This document shows, piece after piece, positions 7,434 through 16,062 of a stretch of DNA of 19,746 bases. Origin of the DNA: Acidithiobacillus sulfuriphilus (GTDB taxonomy: Bacteria; Pseudomonadota; Gammaproteobacteria; Acidithiobacillales; Acidithiobacillaceae); the NCBI RefSeq assembly GCF_003721225.1, contig NZ_RIZI01000137.1, forward strand, positions 1-19,746, written 5' to 3'. The notes below the pieces were generated by a model. The model was not told the DNA's origin. It searched no databases and was given only the letters and a program-made list of their open reading frames with translations. Every line of letters begins with the position of its first letter. Position 1 is the stretch's first letter. The translations under genes were made by a program, and so were the position numbers.

Positions 7434-9716
7434 CTAGCCCTTGACCCGCTGTACCCGCGACACCATGGGCAAACTGCGCAAACTGCGCATGATCCGGGCC
7501 AGATGATCGCGATCATGGACATCAATGGTAAAGGTGATACCCGTATAAAGTCCATCCTGGGGCTCGATATCCACATGGTCGATATTGGAGCCATCCTCGG
7601 AGATATAGGTGGCAATGCGCGCCAGCACCCCCCGGGCGCTCTCGGCCACCACACGGATATTCACCGGAAATTCACCCTGGGCCGACGGGTCCCATTGCAC
7701 ATCCACCCAACGATCCCGGCGTTTGCGCCACTCGCGGATATTGTGACAATCATGGGTGTGGACCACGACCCCCTTGCCGGCGCTGATGAACCCCAGAATG
7801 GGATCACCGGGAATGGGTCGGCAGCAGCGGGCCAGGGTCACCGGCATGCCTTCGGTGCCGCGGATGAGCAGCGGCTTTTTGGCCGTTTCCTCACGCATCA
7901 GACGTGCGGGCAAAAACTGGCTCACGGCCTGCCCCAGACGGCGGGCCGTCTGCACGAGACGGCCGCGGTCCTCGCCCTCGGGGAGCAGCTTGTGGGCCAC
8001 TACCAGGGGGAAAACCTCCCCCATCCCGATGGCGGCGAGGAGATTGCTTTCGCTCCCCACCTGAAAGAGCTTGAGGATGCGCTGGAAATCCGCCGGCCCC
8101 ACGGCCTCCAGATTGCTCCCCAGGCTATGCAGGGCCTTGGCCAGGAGGCTGCGTCCCAGGGTCTCGGCATCACTATGCTGCATGGTCTTGAGATAGGCGC
8201 GCACACTGGCGCGGGCCTTGGCCGTCACCACAAAATCCAGCCAGCCCGGCTGAGGGTGAGCCGAGGCGGCGGTGATAACCTCCACCCGGTCGCCGTTGTT
8301 GAGCAAAGAGCGCAACGGCACATAGACATCGTTGATCTTGGCCGCCACCGCCTGATCGCCAATGTCCGTATGCACCGCGTAAGCAAAATCCACCGCGCTG
8401 GCCCCCCGCGGCATGTTCATGATCTTGCCCTTGGGGGTGAACACGTACACTTCATCGGGAAAGAGGTCGAGCTTGACGCTCTCCAGGAACTCCTGGGAAT
8501 CCCCCCCTTGGGTTTGCAGCTCCAGAAGACGCTGCAGCCAGGCGCGGGCCTGCACCTCGGCATTGAGGTTCGCGCCGCCGCTCTTATACAGCCAATGGGC
8601 CGCCACCCCGGCCTCCGCCACCCGGTGCATGTCCTCGGTGCGGATCTGTACCTCCACCGGATGGCCGAAGGGCCCCAGCAGGACCGTGTGCAGGGATTGA
8701 TAACCGTTGGACTTGGGAATGGCGATGTAGTCCTTGAAGCGCCCGGGAATGGGGCGATACAGACTATGGATGATGCCCAGCACCCGATAACAGGTATCCA
8801 CATCCGCCACGATCACCCGAAACGCATGCAGATCGTGAACTGCGCTGAAGGGCAGGCCCTTTTTCTGCATCTTGTGATAGATACTGTAGACGTGCTTTTC
8901 ACGACCGCTGACCTGCGCCTCGATCCCTTCCCGGCGCAGGCGCTCTTCCAGGGCCTGCTGGATCTTGACCACCACTTCCTTGCGGTTGCCCCGGGCGGTT
9001 TTGATGGCCTCGCTCAGGGCATGCCAGCGCTTGGGATAGAGGTGGGAAAAGGCCAATTCCTCCAGCTCGATACGAATGGCATGGATACCCAGGCGCTGGG
9101 CGATGGGGGCATAGATGTCCAGGGTCTCGCGGGAAATGCGCCGACGCTTTTCCGCCGTCATCACGCCCATGGTGCGCATGTTGTGCAGCCGGTCCGCCAG
9201 CTTGATCAAGACCACGCGGATATCCCGGGACATGGCCAGGAACATCTTGCGGAAGTTCTCGGCCTGGGCCTCTTCCCGCGTCTCGAAACGCACTTGGCCG
9301 AGTTTGCTGACCCCATCCACCAGCTCTGCCACTTCCGCCCCGAAACGCTCGGCCAGGGCTTCCTTGCTGACGTTGCAATCCTCGATGACATCGTGCAGCA
9401 AGGCCGCCTGGATCGTGAACAGATCCAGTTGCAACTCCGCCAGGATGCACGCCACGGCAACCGGATGGTGGATATACGGTTCACCGCTGCGGCGGAATTG
9501 AGCGTGGTGGCCGGCCGCCGCGAACTGATAGGCCTCGCGCGCCCGCTCCACCTCTTCCGGACCGAGATAGCGGACCAGCAATGCGCGCAAAGGGGCGCAG
9601 GGATCCTCCAGGGCCGGAGCGACGGGGGGCAGACGCAAGACCACGCCCACCCCGCCCTCCTCCCCAACCATCTCGGCCGGGGAGCGCATCAGCGCGCCAT
9701 CAGGTAGCTGGTCCAT
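7434..9716 (-). CDS. spoT: Bifunctional (p)ppGpp synthetase/hydrolase SpoT
   Basis: This 760-residue stringent-response enzyme has an N-terminal HD hydrolase domain (YIHHPVAVA and LLHDVIEDC around residues 75-110) and a synthetase domain with [19 protein letters not shown]. It also has a TGS domain ([33 protein letters not shown] in blocks) and a C-terminal zinc-finger/ACT region ([14 protein letters not shown], then [17 protein letters not shown]). The RFKD motif in the synthetase is the charge pattern of bifunctional Rel/SpoT; monofunctional RelA has ExDD there. The intact HD motif supports hydrolase activity. The ATG at 9716 has GAGGAGG upstream. A GTG at 9737 would read through that ribosome-binding site and is rejected. 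The start overlaps the end of rpoZ by 17 bp, the classical rpoZ-spoT coupling. Confidence 0.95.
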   Translation of the reverse strand: MDQLPDGALMRSPAEMVGEEGGVGVVLRLPPVAPALEDPCAPLRALLVRYLGPEEVERAREAYQFAAAGHHAQFRRSGEPYIHHPVAVACILAELQLDLFTIQAALLHDVIEDCNVSKEALAERFGAEVAELVDGVSKLGQVRFETREEAQAENFRKMFLAMSRDIRVVLIKLADRLHNMRTMGVMTAEKRRRISRETLDIYAPIAQRLGIHAIRIELEELAFSHLYPKRWHALSEAIKTARGNRKEVVVKIQQALEERLRREGIEAQVSGREKHVYSIYHKMQKKGLPFSAVHDLHAFRVIVADVDTCYRVLGIIHSLYRPIPGRFKDYIAIPKSNGYQSLHTVLLGPFGHPVEVQIRTEDMHRVAEAGVAAHWLYKSGGANLNAEVQARAWLQRLLELQTQGGDSQEFLESVKLDLFPDEVYVFTPKGKIMNMPRGASAVDFAYAVHTDIGDQAVAAKINDVYVPLRSLLNNGDRVEVITAASAHPQPGWLDFVVTAKARASVRAYLKTMQHSDAETLGRSLLAKALHSLGSNLEAVGPADFQRILKLFQVGSESNLLAAIGMGEVFPLVVAHKLLPEGEDRGRLVQTARRLGQAVSQFLPARLMREETAKKPLLIRGTEGMPVTLARCCRPIPGDPILGFISAGKGVVVHTHDCHNIREWRKRRDRWVDVQWDPSAQGEFPVNIRVVAESARGVLARIATYISEDGSNIDHVDIEPQDGLYTGITFTIDVHDRDHLARIMRSLRSLPMVSRVQRVKG

Positions 9717-9975
9717 CCTCTGCACCCACCTCCTCACGGCCCACGGCGCCGGGGAAACTCGCCAGCGGCGGCGGTACCTGCTGGTCCAGAATCTCCCGGC
9801 CCACCTTGCCCGCCGCCACCTCGCGCAGGGCCACGACGGTGGGCTTGTCCCGACCCGGCTCCACCTGCGCCGCCGCCCCCGAGGTCAACTGCCGGGCTCG
9901 CCGCGCCGCCACCAGGGTAAGTTCAAAACGATTATCGACATGCTCCAAACAATCTTCTACCGTTACACGTGCCAT
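9700..9975 (-). CDS. rpoZ: RNA polymerase omega subunit
   Basis: This 91-residue omega subunit aids assembly of the beta' subunit and forms part of one ppGpp site on RNA polymerase. The N-terminus [30 protein letters not shown] is the typical conserved half, containing the [14 protein letters not shown] core. The C-terminal tail is Ala/Pro/Glu-rich and variable, as usual. A strong GAGGAG site lies upstream of ATG 9975. It sits between gmk and spoT; the last bases of the gene contain the spoT ribosome-binding site and start. Confidence 0.95.
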   Translation of the reverse strand: MARVTVEDCLEHVDNRFELTLVAARRARQLTSGAAAQVEPGRDKPTVVALREVAAGKVGREILDQQVPPPLASFPGAVGREEVGAEDGPAT

Positions 9976-10066
9976 TCTAGCTTGCTCCTCAAAGACAACT
10001 GTTCACCTTAACCCAAGCCCCGGCTGCTGCGCTAGGGGGCCTTTCTCCGCAATGCCCGAGCAGACA

Positions 10067-10699
10067 CTAAAGCCCGAGCAAGGCGCGCAGCCGCCCTTGC
10101 AACACCTGACGCTGATGCACCGCCCGCAGATGCTCGGCATGGATGACGGCCTTCAGGTCCGCCAGCGCACGGTCGAAATGGTCGTTGACGACGAGATAAT
10201 CGTATTCGTCGTAGTGCAGCAACTCATCTCGGGCCGCCGCCAGCCGGCGGTGGATGACGGCGTCGCTGTCCTGGCCACGGTCCCGCAGTCGTGCCTCCAG
10301 GGCCTCCAGGGAAGGGGGCAGGATGAAGATGCTCACCGCCTGCCCCGGGAGCCGTTCGCGCACCTGCCGGGCCCCCTGCCAGTCGATCTCCAGCAGGCAG
10401 TCGATGCCCGCCAGGAGCTGGTCCTTGACCCACTGCTCGCTCGTGCCGTAGTCGTTGCCATGGACGCGCGCATGCTCCAGAAAGTCTCCGCTGTCAGCCA
10501 TCCCGGCAAAGATGGCGGGGCTGACGAAGTGGTAATCCGCCCCGTCCACCTCGCCGGGCCGCGGCAGGCGCGTGGTATAGGATACCGAGTCCCGCAACCG
10601 GGACGTGGCCGCCACCAGGGCCCGCGCCAGGCTGGTCTTGCCCGCGCCGCTGGGCGCCGAAAGGATCCACAGGATACCATGGCCGCTCTGGTCCATCAT
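10067..10699 (-). CDS. gmk: Guanylate kinase
   Basis: This 210-residue guanylate kinase phosphorylates GMP/dGMP to GDP/dGDP. The P-loop APSGAGKTSLARAL (Lys21, Thr22) is followed by the GMP-binding stretch VSYTTRLPRPGEVDGADYHFVS, then EHARVHGNDYGT and CLLEIDWQGARQVR. IFILPPSLEALEARLRDRGQDS is the lid region, and all signature elements are present. Two ATG codons are adjacent (10699 and 10696). The gene starts seven bases after the yicC stop, so translation is probably coupled. Its product makes GDP, a precursor of the nucleotides used by the spoT product two genes downstream. Confidence 0.95.
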   Translation of the reverse strand: MMDQSGHGILWILSAPSGAGKTSLARALVAATSRLRDSVSYTTRLPRPGEVDGADYHFVSPAIFAGMADSGDFLEHARVHGNDYGTSEQWVKDQLLAGIDCLLEIDWQGARQVRERLPGQAVSIFILPPSLEALEARLRDRGQDSDAVIHRRLAAARDELLHYDEYDYLVVNDHFDRALADLKAVIHAEHLRAVHQRQVLQGRLRALLGL

Positions 10700-10705
10700 G
10701 GGCGT

Positions 10706-11569
10706 TCATTCCACATTCTGCACCTGTTCGCGTATCTGTTCGATGAGCACCTTGAGTTCCACCGCACCCAGGCTCATGGCCGCATCACCGGCCTTGGAGG
10801 CCAGGGTGTTGGCTTCCCGATTGAGCTCCTGAATGAGGAAGTCGAGGCGCCGCCCCATGGCCTCCCGCTGCGCCAGGGTGCGCCGCACTTCCAGCAAATG
10901 GGTATCAAGTCGGTCCAGTTCCTCCGCCACATCCTGGCGCTGGAGATAAAAAACGAGCTCCTGTTCCCAACGGCTCTGCTCCACCTGCAGCGCCAGGTCC
11001 GCCAGGCGCGCCTGCAAGCGGGCGCGCAGGGCGGCCTCCAGTTCCGGCAGGTGTTCGCGCAGCGTGCGGGTCAGGGCCCCTATGGCGTCCAGGCGCTCGG
11101 TCAGGATACGCCCCAGACTCTCCCCTTCCCGCGCCCGGGCGGCCTGCAGTTCGCCCAAGGCGATGTCCAGCAGATCCAGGGTTTCCTGCTCCAAGGCCTC
11201 GGGATCGGTACCGGCAACGCTGACCATGCCCGGCCAGCGCAGCGCCTCAAAGGACGAAAAACGGGCGTCGGGCTGCTCCCAGATCTCGGCCAGTTCGGCG
11301 CCGATACCGTGCAGCTCCAGCGCCAGGGCGCTATTGAGACGCAGACCCTCCCCCGCGGCGGGCTGATAACGCAGCCAGGCATCCACCCGACCACGCGCCA
11401 GCTTCGCCTGGATGCGCGCGCGAACGGGGCCTTCCAAAGCGCCCAATCCATCGGGCAAGCGCAAACTCAGGTCCAGGAAGCGATGATTCACCGTCCGCAA
11501 TTCCCAGCTCAGGACACCCCACAACCCACTGCTTTCGCGGCGCGCAAAACCCGTCATACTCCGGATCAT
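10706..11569 (-). CDS. yicC: YicC family endoribonuclease
   Basis: This 287-residue protein has both YicC halves. The N-terminal domain opens with MIRSMTGFAR and continues with WELRTVNHRFLDLSLRLP. The C-terminal DUF1732 domain has QRQDVAEELDRLDTHL, GRRLDFLIQELNREANTLASKAGD and VELKVLIEQIREQVQNVE at the very end. Family members are reported as RNases affecting stress physiology and small-RNA turnover. I use ATG 11569 (GGAGA upstream), which gives the family's usual start and length. The frame extends about 90 bp farther but adds non-family sequence. It heads the operon leading into gmk, a very common arrangement. Confidence 0.92.
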   Translation of the reverse strand: MIRSMTGFARRESSGLWGVLSWELRTVNHRFLDLSLRLPDGLGALEGPVRARIQAKLARGRVDAWLRYQPAAGEGLRLNSALALELHGIGAELAEIWEQPDARFSSFEALRWPGMVSVAGTDPEALEQETLDLLDIALGELQAARAREGESLGRILTERLDAIGALTRTLREHLPELEAALRARLQARLADLALQVEQSRWEQELVFYLQRQDVAEELDRLDTHLLEVRRTLAQREAMGRRLDFLIQELNREANTLASKAGDAAMSLGAVELKVLIEQIREQVQNVE

Positions 11570-11667
11570 GACTTTCTCCAAAATGGACATCATAGCGCGT
11601 TGCCATCCGGCAAAGAACCACCTGCCAGCCAGAGCCGCCGCCGGTCGATATTTCGCCACGCTTCACC

Positions 11668-11696
11668 TTGACAGAAAGCCAATCGTGAACTAGAGC
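11668..11696 (+). promoter_or_regulatory. Possible promoter of the 112-residue orphan gene
   Basis: A perfect TTGACA (11668-11673) is followed after 17 bases by TAGAGC, a poor -10. It faces the orphan gene starting at 11801, with a predicted leader of about 100 bases. The rest of the yicC-orphan spacer (11570-11800) shows no other clear element. Confidence 0.3.
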
Positions 11697-11800
11697 TTAA
11701 TAGAAACAACCTTGGTGAATATTGCATGCCCGCGCCATCATGCCATGGCCCCCGCACCGACCGAGGGGTGGCCTGGATGCGGGAATAAGGGGAATACCAG

Positions 11801-12139
11801 ATGACGATGAATGATCAAGACATGCTGTTTGAGTGGGATTTCTGGAAATCCCACGCCCTGGACCTGGGGGTTGCCGAAGATCTGGCCGAACTGGGGAAGA
11901 GCATCATGCGGGATGCGTACCTGGAGCGCTGGCCGGAGGAAAGCCTGGGAGAATGCGGCTGGTGGGATGATGGCTTCGGCATGCTGGCGCAGGCGCAAAA
12001 AAATCCCCAGGAAACCCGTAAACACTGGGCGGCCCTGCTGAGGCGCTATGGCCGCCGGCGCGCCGCCACCCCCTTGGCGGCGCGGTCCCGGGCGTTGCAG
12101 GCACGGCCTCGGGCGGCGGAAGAACAGCGGATCGCATGA
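11801..12139 (+). CDS. Hypothetical 112-residue protein
   Basis: ATG 11801 is preceded by TAAGGGGAA at a plausible distance. The first 75 residues are acidic and Trp-rich (MLFEWDFWKSHALDLG, ERWPEESLGECGWWDDGFGMLAQAQ), followed by a basic Ala/Arg-rich tail (RRYGRRRAATPLAARSRALQARPR). No signal peptide or membrane segment is visible and I do not recognise a domain. The acidic-then-basic polarity is notable. It stands alone between the yicC operon, which diverges from it, and the thioredoxin-like gene that converges on it; about 105 bp separate the two converging stops. The coding call rests on start context and a normal-looking N-terminal composition. Confidence 0.6.
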   Translation: MTMNDQDMLFEWDFWKSHALDLGVAEDLAELGKSIMRDAYLERWPEESLGECGWWDDGFGMLAQAQKNPQETRKHWAALLRRYGRRRAATPLAARSRALQARPRAAEEQRIA

Positions 12140-12244
12140 TCCAGGCGTCTTCGGTCAAGCGAAGGGGCATGCCCGTCGCGCACCCCTCCCCCCAAACGGC
12201 CCTCATCCCTACGCGATGCTCTGCGGGCAGTTGGCGGGACAGGA

Positions 12245-12775
12245 TCAGAGGCGCAGGAGCAGCAGGTGCCAGAGGACTACGGGCAGGGAGATGGCACCCG
12301 CATAACGGCCCACCACCTGGCCCTGGCCGTTCACGAGGATGGATGTGGGCGTCAGCACTACGCCGCCCAGGGTTTGGGCGGCCCTTCCCGTCCCATCCAG
12401 CAAGAGCGGGTAATGGATCCCGTAGCGAAGCGCTGCCTGGCGTAGTACGCGCGGCGTAGTGCCCCTCACCGCCAACCCGATCACGGTGAAGTGACGGCCG
12501 CCCAGGGCCTTTTGCAGCAAATTCAACGCCGGTATCTCGGCGATGCAGGGCGGGCAGTCGGGCGACCAGAAGTTGATGAACTGCACTTGGGCGGGGGGCG
12601 GGGTGTATTGCAGGACAGCGCCCGCAGGGGTTTCCACGGTCAATGCCGGCAAGGTCCGGGGTGGCGGGCCGGAGGCGGCACCGCGCCATTGGGTGAAGGC
12701 GTAGATCCCCAGCAACAGCGCCAGCAGCACGCCCAGCTCCCGGCCCCAGCGCCATTTTCCGCCTCCCTGCGCCAT
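12245..12775 (-). CDS. Membrane-anchored TlpA-like thioredoxin, coupled to cbbO
   Basis: This 176-residue protein has one N-terminal membrane segment (about 14-28: LGVLLALLLGIYAF) preceded by Lys7, Arg9 and Arg12. By the positive-inside rule the thioredoxin domain is then periplasmic. The domain has FINFWSPDCPPCIAEIP with redox cysteines C74 and C77 (CPPC) and the later VVLTPTSILVNGQGQVVGRYAG with the conserved cis-Pro (Pro143). This is the TlpA/ResA type of thiol-disulfide oxidoreductase. ATG 12775 follows the cbbO TGA by one base (TGAGATG), implying translational coupling. The frame is open upstream into cbbO but the added residues are cbbO out of frame. Its place at the end of a RuBisCO operon is unexplained; cytochrome or enzyme thiol maintenance in the envelope is a possible role. 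Confidence 0.85.
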   Translation of the reverse strand: MAQGGGKWRWGRELGVLLALLLGIYAFTQWRGAASGPPPRTLPALTVETPAGAVLQYTPPPAQVQFINFWSPDCPPCIAEIPALNLLQKALGGRHFTVIGLAVRGTTPRVLRQAALRYGIHYPLLLDGTGRAAQTLGGVVLTPTSILVNGQGQVVGRYAGAISLPVVLWHLLLLRL

Positions 12776-12776
12776 C

Positions 12777-15095
12777 TCAGCGCGTGAGCCCCATATAGAG
12801 CATGGGGAGCTTTTCCGGCAAGCGCTCCACGTGGTCGATGACCTGATAGTTCCTGGCCCCGAAGATCCGCGACACATACTCGTCGGCGTGGGGGTCCAGG
12901 CTCAGGCAGTAGGTCGTGATCCCGTTGCGCTCCAGTTCTTCCACCGCCCGTTTGGCGTCATAACGCAGGTATTGGGGGTCGCGCACGTCGATGTCGGCGG
13001 GCTCCCCATCGGTGACGACCAGCAGCAGCTTCTTGCTCTGGCGCTGCTGCTGGAGGTAGTGGCCGGCGTGGCGGAGGGCCGTGCCCATGCGGGTGGAGAG
13101 CTTGCCCGTCATCCCCGCCAGACGCCCCATGGCCTGCTCGTCATAGGCGCTGTCAAAGTCCTTGAAGCGGTAATAGCTCACATCGTGGCGCCCGTCGGAG
13201 TGAAAGCCGTGAATGGCGAAGGGATCACCGATCCGGGACATGGCATCGGCCAGCAGGGCCGTGGCTTCGCGGGAGAGCTGCAGGATGCTGTCTGCGGAAC
13301 CATAGACGCGGTCATTGGTGGATTCCGAGAGGTCCATGAGCACCAGCACCGACAGGTCCCGCACCTTGCGGATATTGCGGATATTGATGCGGGTGTCGGG
13401 CTGGTGGCCCATGCGGATATCGATCAACGCCCGGATGGCCGCCTCCAGATCGATCTCGTCCCCATCCTCCTGTTTGCGCAAACGCTGCACGCCCTGGGGC
13501 TGCAGGGCCTCGATGAGGTACTTGAGACGGCTGGACACCGGCTTGTACTTGTCCAGCACCTCCCGCACCAAGGCCGGATCACCGGCCTGGGGGCGCCGTT
13601 CCAGCACCGTCACCCAATGGGGACGGTTGACCTGGATCTGGTAATCCCATTCAGGGTAATGGAAGGGGTCGGAAACGGGCTCCCTGCCCTCCATCTGGTT
13701 ATAGCTGACCCCCATGTCCTCATAGGGAAAAAGCTCCGACTGCAGGACCCAGACTTCCTGGGCGTCGTCGCCGGCCGTTTCCGTGTCGATCTCGTTGACC
13801 ATCTCCATGACGTTGACGTGGCGCCGCACCTGGCTGCCGGGGAGAACCGTGGCGTCCCGCTCCCAGTCGATCTCGGCAAACTCCCAGATGTAGCGATTGT
13901 CGTCGCGGTAGGGAATATCCGGGATATCCGTGCGGGCATGATAGGGGATGTGCTCCCGCAGCAGGCTGTGGGCCAGCCGCACCCCCAGTTCCCAGGAGAG
14001 CCGGCTGTCCTGGAGGCGATCGATCTGCTCGGCGAAGGCGCTCCGCCCCTCCCGTACCCAGGGATGATCGTCGGCATAAGCGGGGTCGATGAGGGCGCGG
14101 GCCAGTCGGGCAAAGAGGTCGGCCAGACTGTTGACCGGGCCGGGAATGGCCCGGTGAAAGGGCCGCCAGATCTCGCGCAGGCCGGGGAACTCCGCCATGG
14201 CCAGGGCCTCGACGCGGGCGTCCTCCATGAGCCCGATGACCGCCATCTGCAAGGGGGTCAGGGCCTCGGCGGAAATGGCCGCATGTAGATAGGCAACATG
14301 GGCGGCGGCATGGGCGGCGGCCGCGCGATAGCGTTGCAGGCCCGTTTGCTCCTCCCAGTCGTCATAGGCATCGGGAAGATGGATGAAAAACCCCTCGATG
14401 AAAGGGCGATAACCCTCGCGGTTTTCATAATCGCCGCTGGTGGGGCGCAGGAAGAAATCCCGCCCCCAGAGGGCGCGCAGATACATGCGCAGGCGGCGCT
14501 GGATGTCGACGAAGAGGGTCCCTTTGCGCTCCTGCTGGAGCATGGCCAGAGACTCGGGGCTCTGCAGGGAAAAGTAGGCGGCCTGGCCCTCGAAATCCGT
14601 CCGCAAGGCGTGGGCCCCCCACAGTGCCCAGCGCCGCAACCCCCCCAGGGTCAGGTGGGTAAAAAGCTGGTCGAGGTTGCCCAGCATGGGCCGCAGGGCA
14701 CGCGGCGCCTGGGCCAACAAACGGTCGAGGAGACCCAGATAGCCCTTGAAGAGTTCCAGGTCGGCCAAGCGGTTGGCGGCGGTGGGGCTGGTGGCGAGGA
14801 CGGCCTCCAGCACCGCGCCGCTGGTCTTGGAGGACATCTTCATGATGGCATTGACCATCTCCCAGACGGCATCCTCACCCACCTCCCTGGCCACATGGGG
14901 GGCGGCGTCCAGATAGGCGCTGATCAGCGCGCTGCCCTTGCCCAGGGAGCGTAGGCCCATGGCCCCATCCAGATATTGATCCAGGCCGCGCGGACTGAAG
15001 ACCCGCGCCGCCTCCTGCCAGTTGGCGCGCAACACGGCCTGGCTATCCTCGCCAAAGGCCTCCACGAGTTCTGCATACTCTTCCAAACGCTTCAT
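12777..15095 (-). CDS. cbbO: RuBisCO activase subunit CbbO (VWA-domain protein)
   Basis: This 772-residue CbbO/NorD-type protein has a large helical N-terminal region (1 to about 570) and a C-terminal von Willebrand factor A domain from about residue 581. The metal-ion-dependent adhesion site is visible as DLSES (588-592), with VVTDGEPADIDV (about 692-703) completing the fold. In the CbbQO activase family, CbbO is the adaptor that binds RuBisCO, and one CbbO sits on a CbbQ hexamer that threads or pulls to release inhibitory sugar phosphates. The gene lies 88 bp downstream of cbbQ, across a strong RNA hairpin, and its stop nearly touches the start of the thioredoxin-like gene. Start ATG 15095 is preceded by AGGGGAAAT. 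NorD proteins of denitrifiers are similar, but the rubisco context settles the call. Confidence 0.92.
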   Translation of the reverse strand: MKRLEEYAELVEAFGEDSQAVLRANWQEAARVFSPRGLDQYLDGAMGLRSLGKGSALISAYLDAAPHVAREVGEDAVWEMVNAIMKMSSKTSGAVLEAVLATSPTAANRLADLELFKGYLGLLDRLLAQAPRALRPMLGNLDQLFTHLTLGGLRRWALWGAHALRTDFEGQAAYFSLQSPESLAMLQQERKGTLFVDIQRRLRMYLRALWGRDFFLRPTSGDYENREGYRPFIEGFFIHLPDAYDDWEEQTGLQRYRAAAAHAAAHVAYLHAAISAEALTPLQMAVIGLMEDARVEALAMAEFPGLREIWRPFHRAIPGPVNSLADLFARLARALIDPAYADDHPWVREGRSAFAEQIDRLQDSRLSWELGVRLAHSLLREHIPYHARTDIPDIPYRDDNRYIWEFAEIDWERDATVLPGSQVRRHVNVMEMVNEIDTETAGDDAQEVWVLQSELFPYEDMGVSYNQMEGREPVSDPFHYPEWDYQIQVNRPHWVTVLERRPQAGDPALVREVLDKYKPVSSRLKYLIEALQPQGVQRLRKQEDGDEIDLEAAIRALIDIRMGHQPDTRINIRNIRKVRDLSVLVLMDLSESTNDRVYGSADSILQLSREATALLADAMSRIGDPFAIHGFHSDGRHDVSYYRFKDFDSAYDEQAMGRLAGMTGKLSTRMGTALRHAGHYLQQQRQSKKLLLVVTDGEPADIDVRDPQYLRYDAKRAVEELERNGITTYCLSLDPHADEYVSRIFGARNYQVIDHVERLPEKLPMLYMGLTR

Positions 15096-15147
15096 GCCAT
15101 TTCCCCTGTGCTTGCGGAAGCTGCCGATGGTTGGTCGGCGCGGCCCC

Positions 15148-15170
15148 CCGGCGGGAGAGAATCCCGCCGG
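15148..15170 (-). repeat. Strong RNA hairpin between cbbQ and cbbO
   Basis: CCGGCGGGA and TCCCGCCGG form a perfect 9 bp GC-rich stem with a five-base loop, 14 bp after the cbbQ stop and about 50 bp before the cbbO start. On the transcribed strand it is followed by a G-rich run, not U's, so it is not an intrinsic terminator. It could block 3' decay of the cbbLSQ message or pause transcription. Confidence 0.75.
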
Positions 15171-15183
15171 CCACCACCCTGAC

Positions 15184-15987
15184 TCAGAAGTAGGTAGTCA
15201 CTGCCGCGTCCAGGGCGTCGCGCATGTCCGGATCATCGGTGATGGGCCTGACCAGGGCCACCCGGCAGGCCGCCAGGGGCTCCACGCCCTTGGCGATGAG
15301 GGAGCCGGCATAGACCAGCATGCGTGTGGAAATCCCTTCATCCAGACCATGCCCCTTGAGATTGCGGGCGCGTTCGGCGATGGAGACGAGTTTTCCGGCC
15401 ACGTCACCGTTCACGCCCGTTTCATGGGCGACGATCTCCGTTTCCGTGACGTGCTCGGGGTAGTTGAAATCCAGCGCGCCAAATCGCTGCTTGGTGGACT
15501 GCTTGAGATCCTTCATCAAGCTCTGATAACCCGGGTTGTAGGAAATCACCAACTGGAAATCGGGGTGGGCATGGACCAGTTCGCCCTTCTTTTCCAGGGG
15601 CAGCATCCGCCGGTTGTCGGTAAGGGGATGGATGACCACGGTGGTATCCTGCCGCGCCTCCACCACTTCGTCGAGGTAGCAGATGGCGCCATGGCGGGCG
15701 GCCAGGGTCAGGGGGCCATCCTGCCAGCGCGTGCCCTGGGCATCGAGCAAAAAGCGTCCGACCAGATCCGAGGCGGTCATGTCTTCGTTGCAGGCGACGG
15801 TAATCAGCGGCCGCCCCAGTTTCCATGCCATGTACTCCACAAAGCGCGTCTTCCCGCAACCGGTGGGGCCCTTGAGCATCATCGGCATGCGCACGCTGTA
15901 GGCGGCTTCGTAGAGGGCCACTTCGTCACCGGTGGAACGGTAATAGGGCTCTTGGTGAATGCGGTACTGCTCCATCTTCTCGCTCAT
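15184..15987 (-). CDS. cbbQ: RuBisCO activase ATPase CbbQ (MoxR AAA+ family)
   Basis: This 267-residue AAA+ ATPase is of the CbbQ/NirQ/NorQ group. Walker A is GPTGCGKT (40-47) and Walker B is ICYLDE (102-107), followed by [20 protein letters not shown], the typical MoxR insert region. Further on are [24 protein letters not shown] and a C-terminal lid ([16 protein letters not shown]). With CbbO it forms the ATP-driven activase that removes tight-binding sugar phosphates from RuBisCO. Work on Acidithiobacillus ferrooxidans showed such CbbQO pairs to be activases for its form I and form II enzymes. The ribosome-binding site TAAGGAG is near ideal. An intrinsic terminator lies between cbbS and this gene, so it is expressed only by read-through or from an unseen promoter. 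Confidence 0.94.
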   Translation of the reverse strand: MSEKMEQYRIHQEPYYRSTGDEVALYEAAYSVRMPMMLKGPTGCGKTRFVEYMAWKLGRPLITVACNEDMTASDLVGRFLLDAQGTRWQDGPLTLAARHGAICYLDEVVEARQDTTVVIHPLTDNRRMLPLEKKGELVHAHPDFQLVISYNPGYQSLMKDLKQSTKQRFGALDFNYPEHVTETEIVAHETGVNGDVAGKLVSIAERARNLKGHGLDEGISTRMLVYAGSLIAKGVEPLAACRVALVRPITDDPDMRDALDAAVTTYF

Positions 15988-16005
15988 GGATTCTCCTTAG
16001 GCCAT

Positions 16006-16034
16006 AAAAAACCCCACGCAAGGCTGCCGTGGGG
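16006..16034 (-). terminator. Intrinsic terminator between cbbS and cbbQ
   Basis: On the minus strand CCCCACG (16034-16028), a nine-base loop and CGTGGGG (16018-16012) make a perfect 7 bp stem followed directly by TTTTTT (16011-16006). It starts about 29 bp after the cbbS stop and ends about 19 bp before the cbbQ start. It looks like a genuine rho-independent terminator placed inside the operon, and would act as an attenuator that lowers activase relative to enzyme. Confidence 0.85.
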
Positions 16035-16062
16035 AGATTTGCTTCCAGCCACGGCAAAGCGC

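Noticed and set aside
7413..9707. Plus-strand frame of 764 codons opposite spoT
   Set aside because: Mirror of the fully convincing spoT gene; composition is unlike a folded protein and there is no ribosome-binding site.
11570..11659. N-terminal extension of yicC
   Set aside because: Adds residues before MIRSMTGFAR, the standard family start, which has its own GGAGA site.
9581..11671. Plus-strand frame of 696 codons opposite rpoZ, gmk and yicC
   Set aside because: Spans the antisense of three recognised genes and their spacers, with low-complexity Gln/Arg/Pro sequence.
12160..12180. GGGCATGCCC palindrome in the orphan/thioredoxin-like spacer, also echoed in the cbbL-cbbS spacer
   Set aside because: Ten GC-rich bases are expected by chance in such DNA, no U-tract follows, and two copies do not make a repeat family.
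12831..14288. Plus-strand frame of 485 codons opposite cbbO
   Set aside because: Antisense shadow of CbbO, which has a clear VWA domain.
12777..15987. cbbQ-cbbO as NorQ/NorD of nitric oxide reductase or a methanol dehydrogenase MoxR system
   Set aside because: No norB/norC or mxa genes are nearby and the pair directly follows cbbLS.
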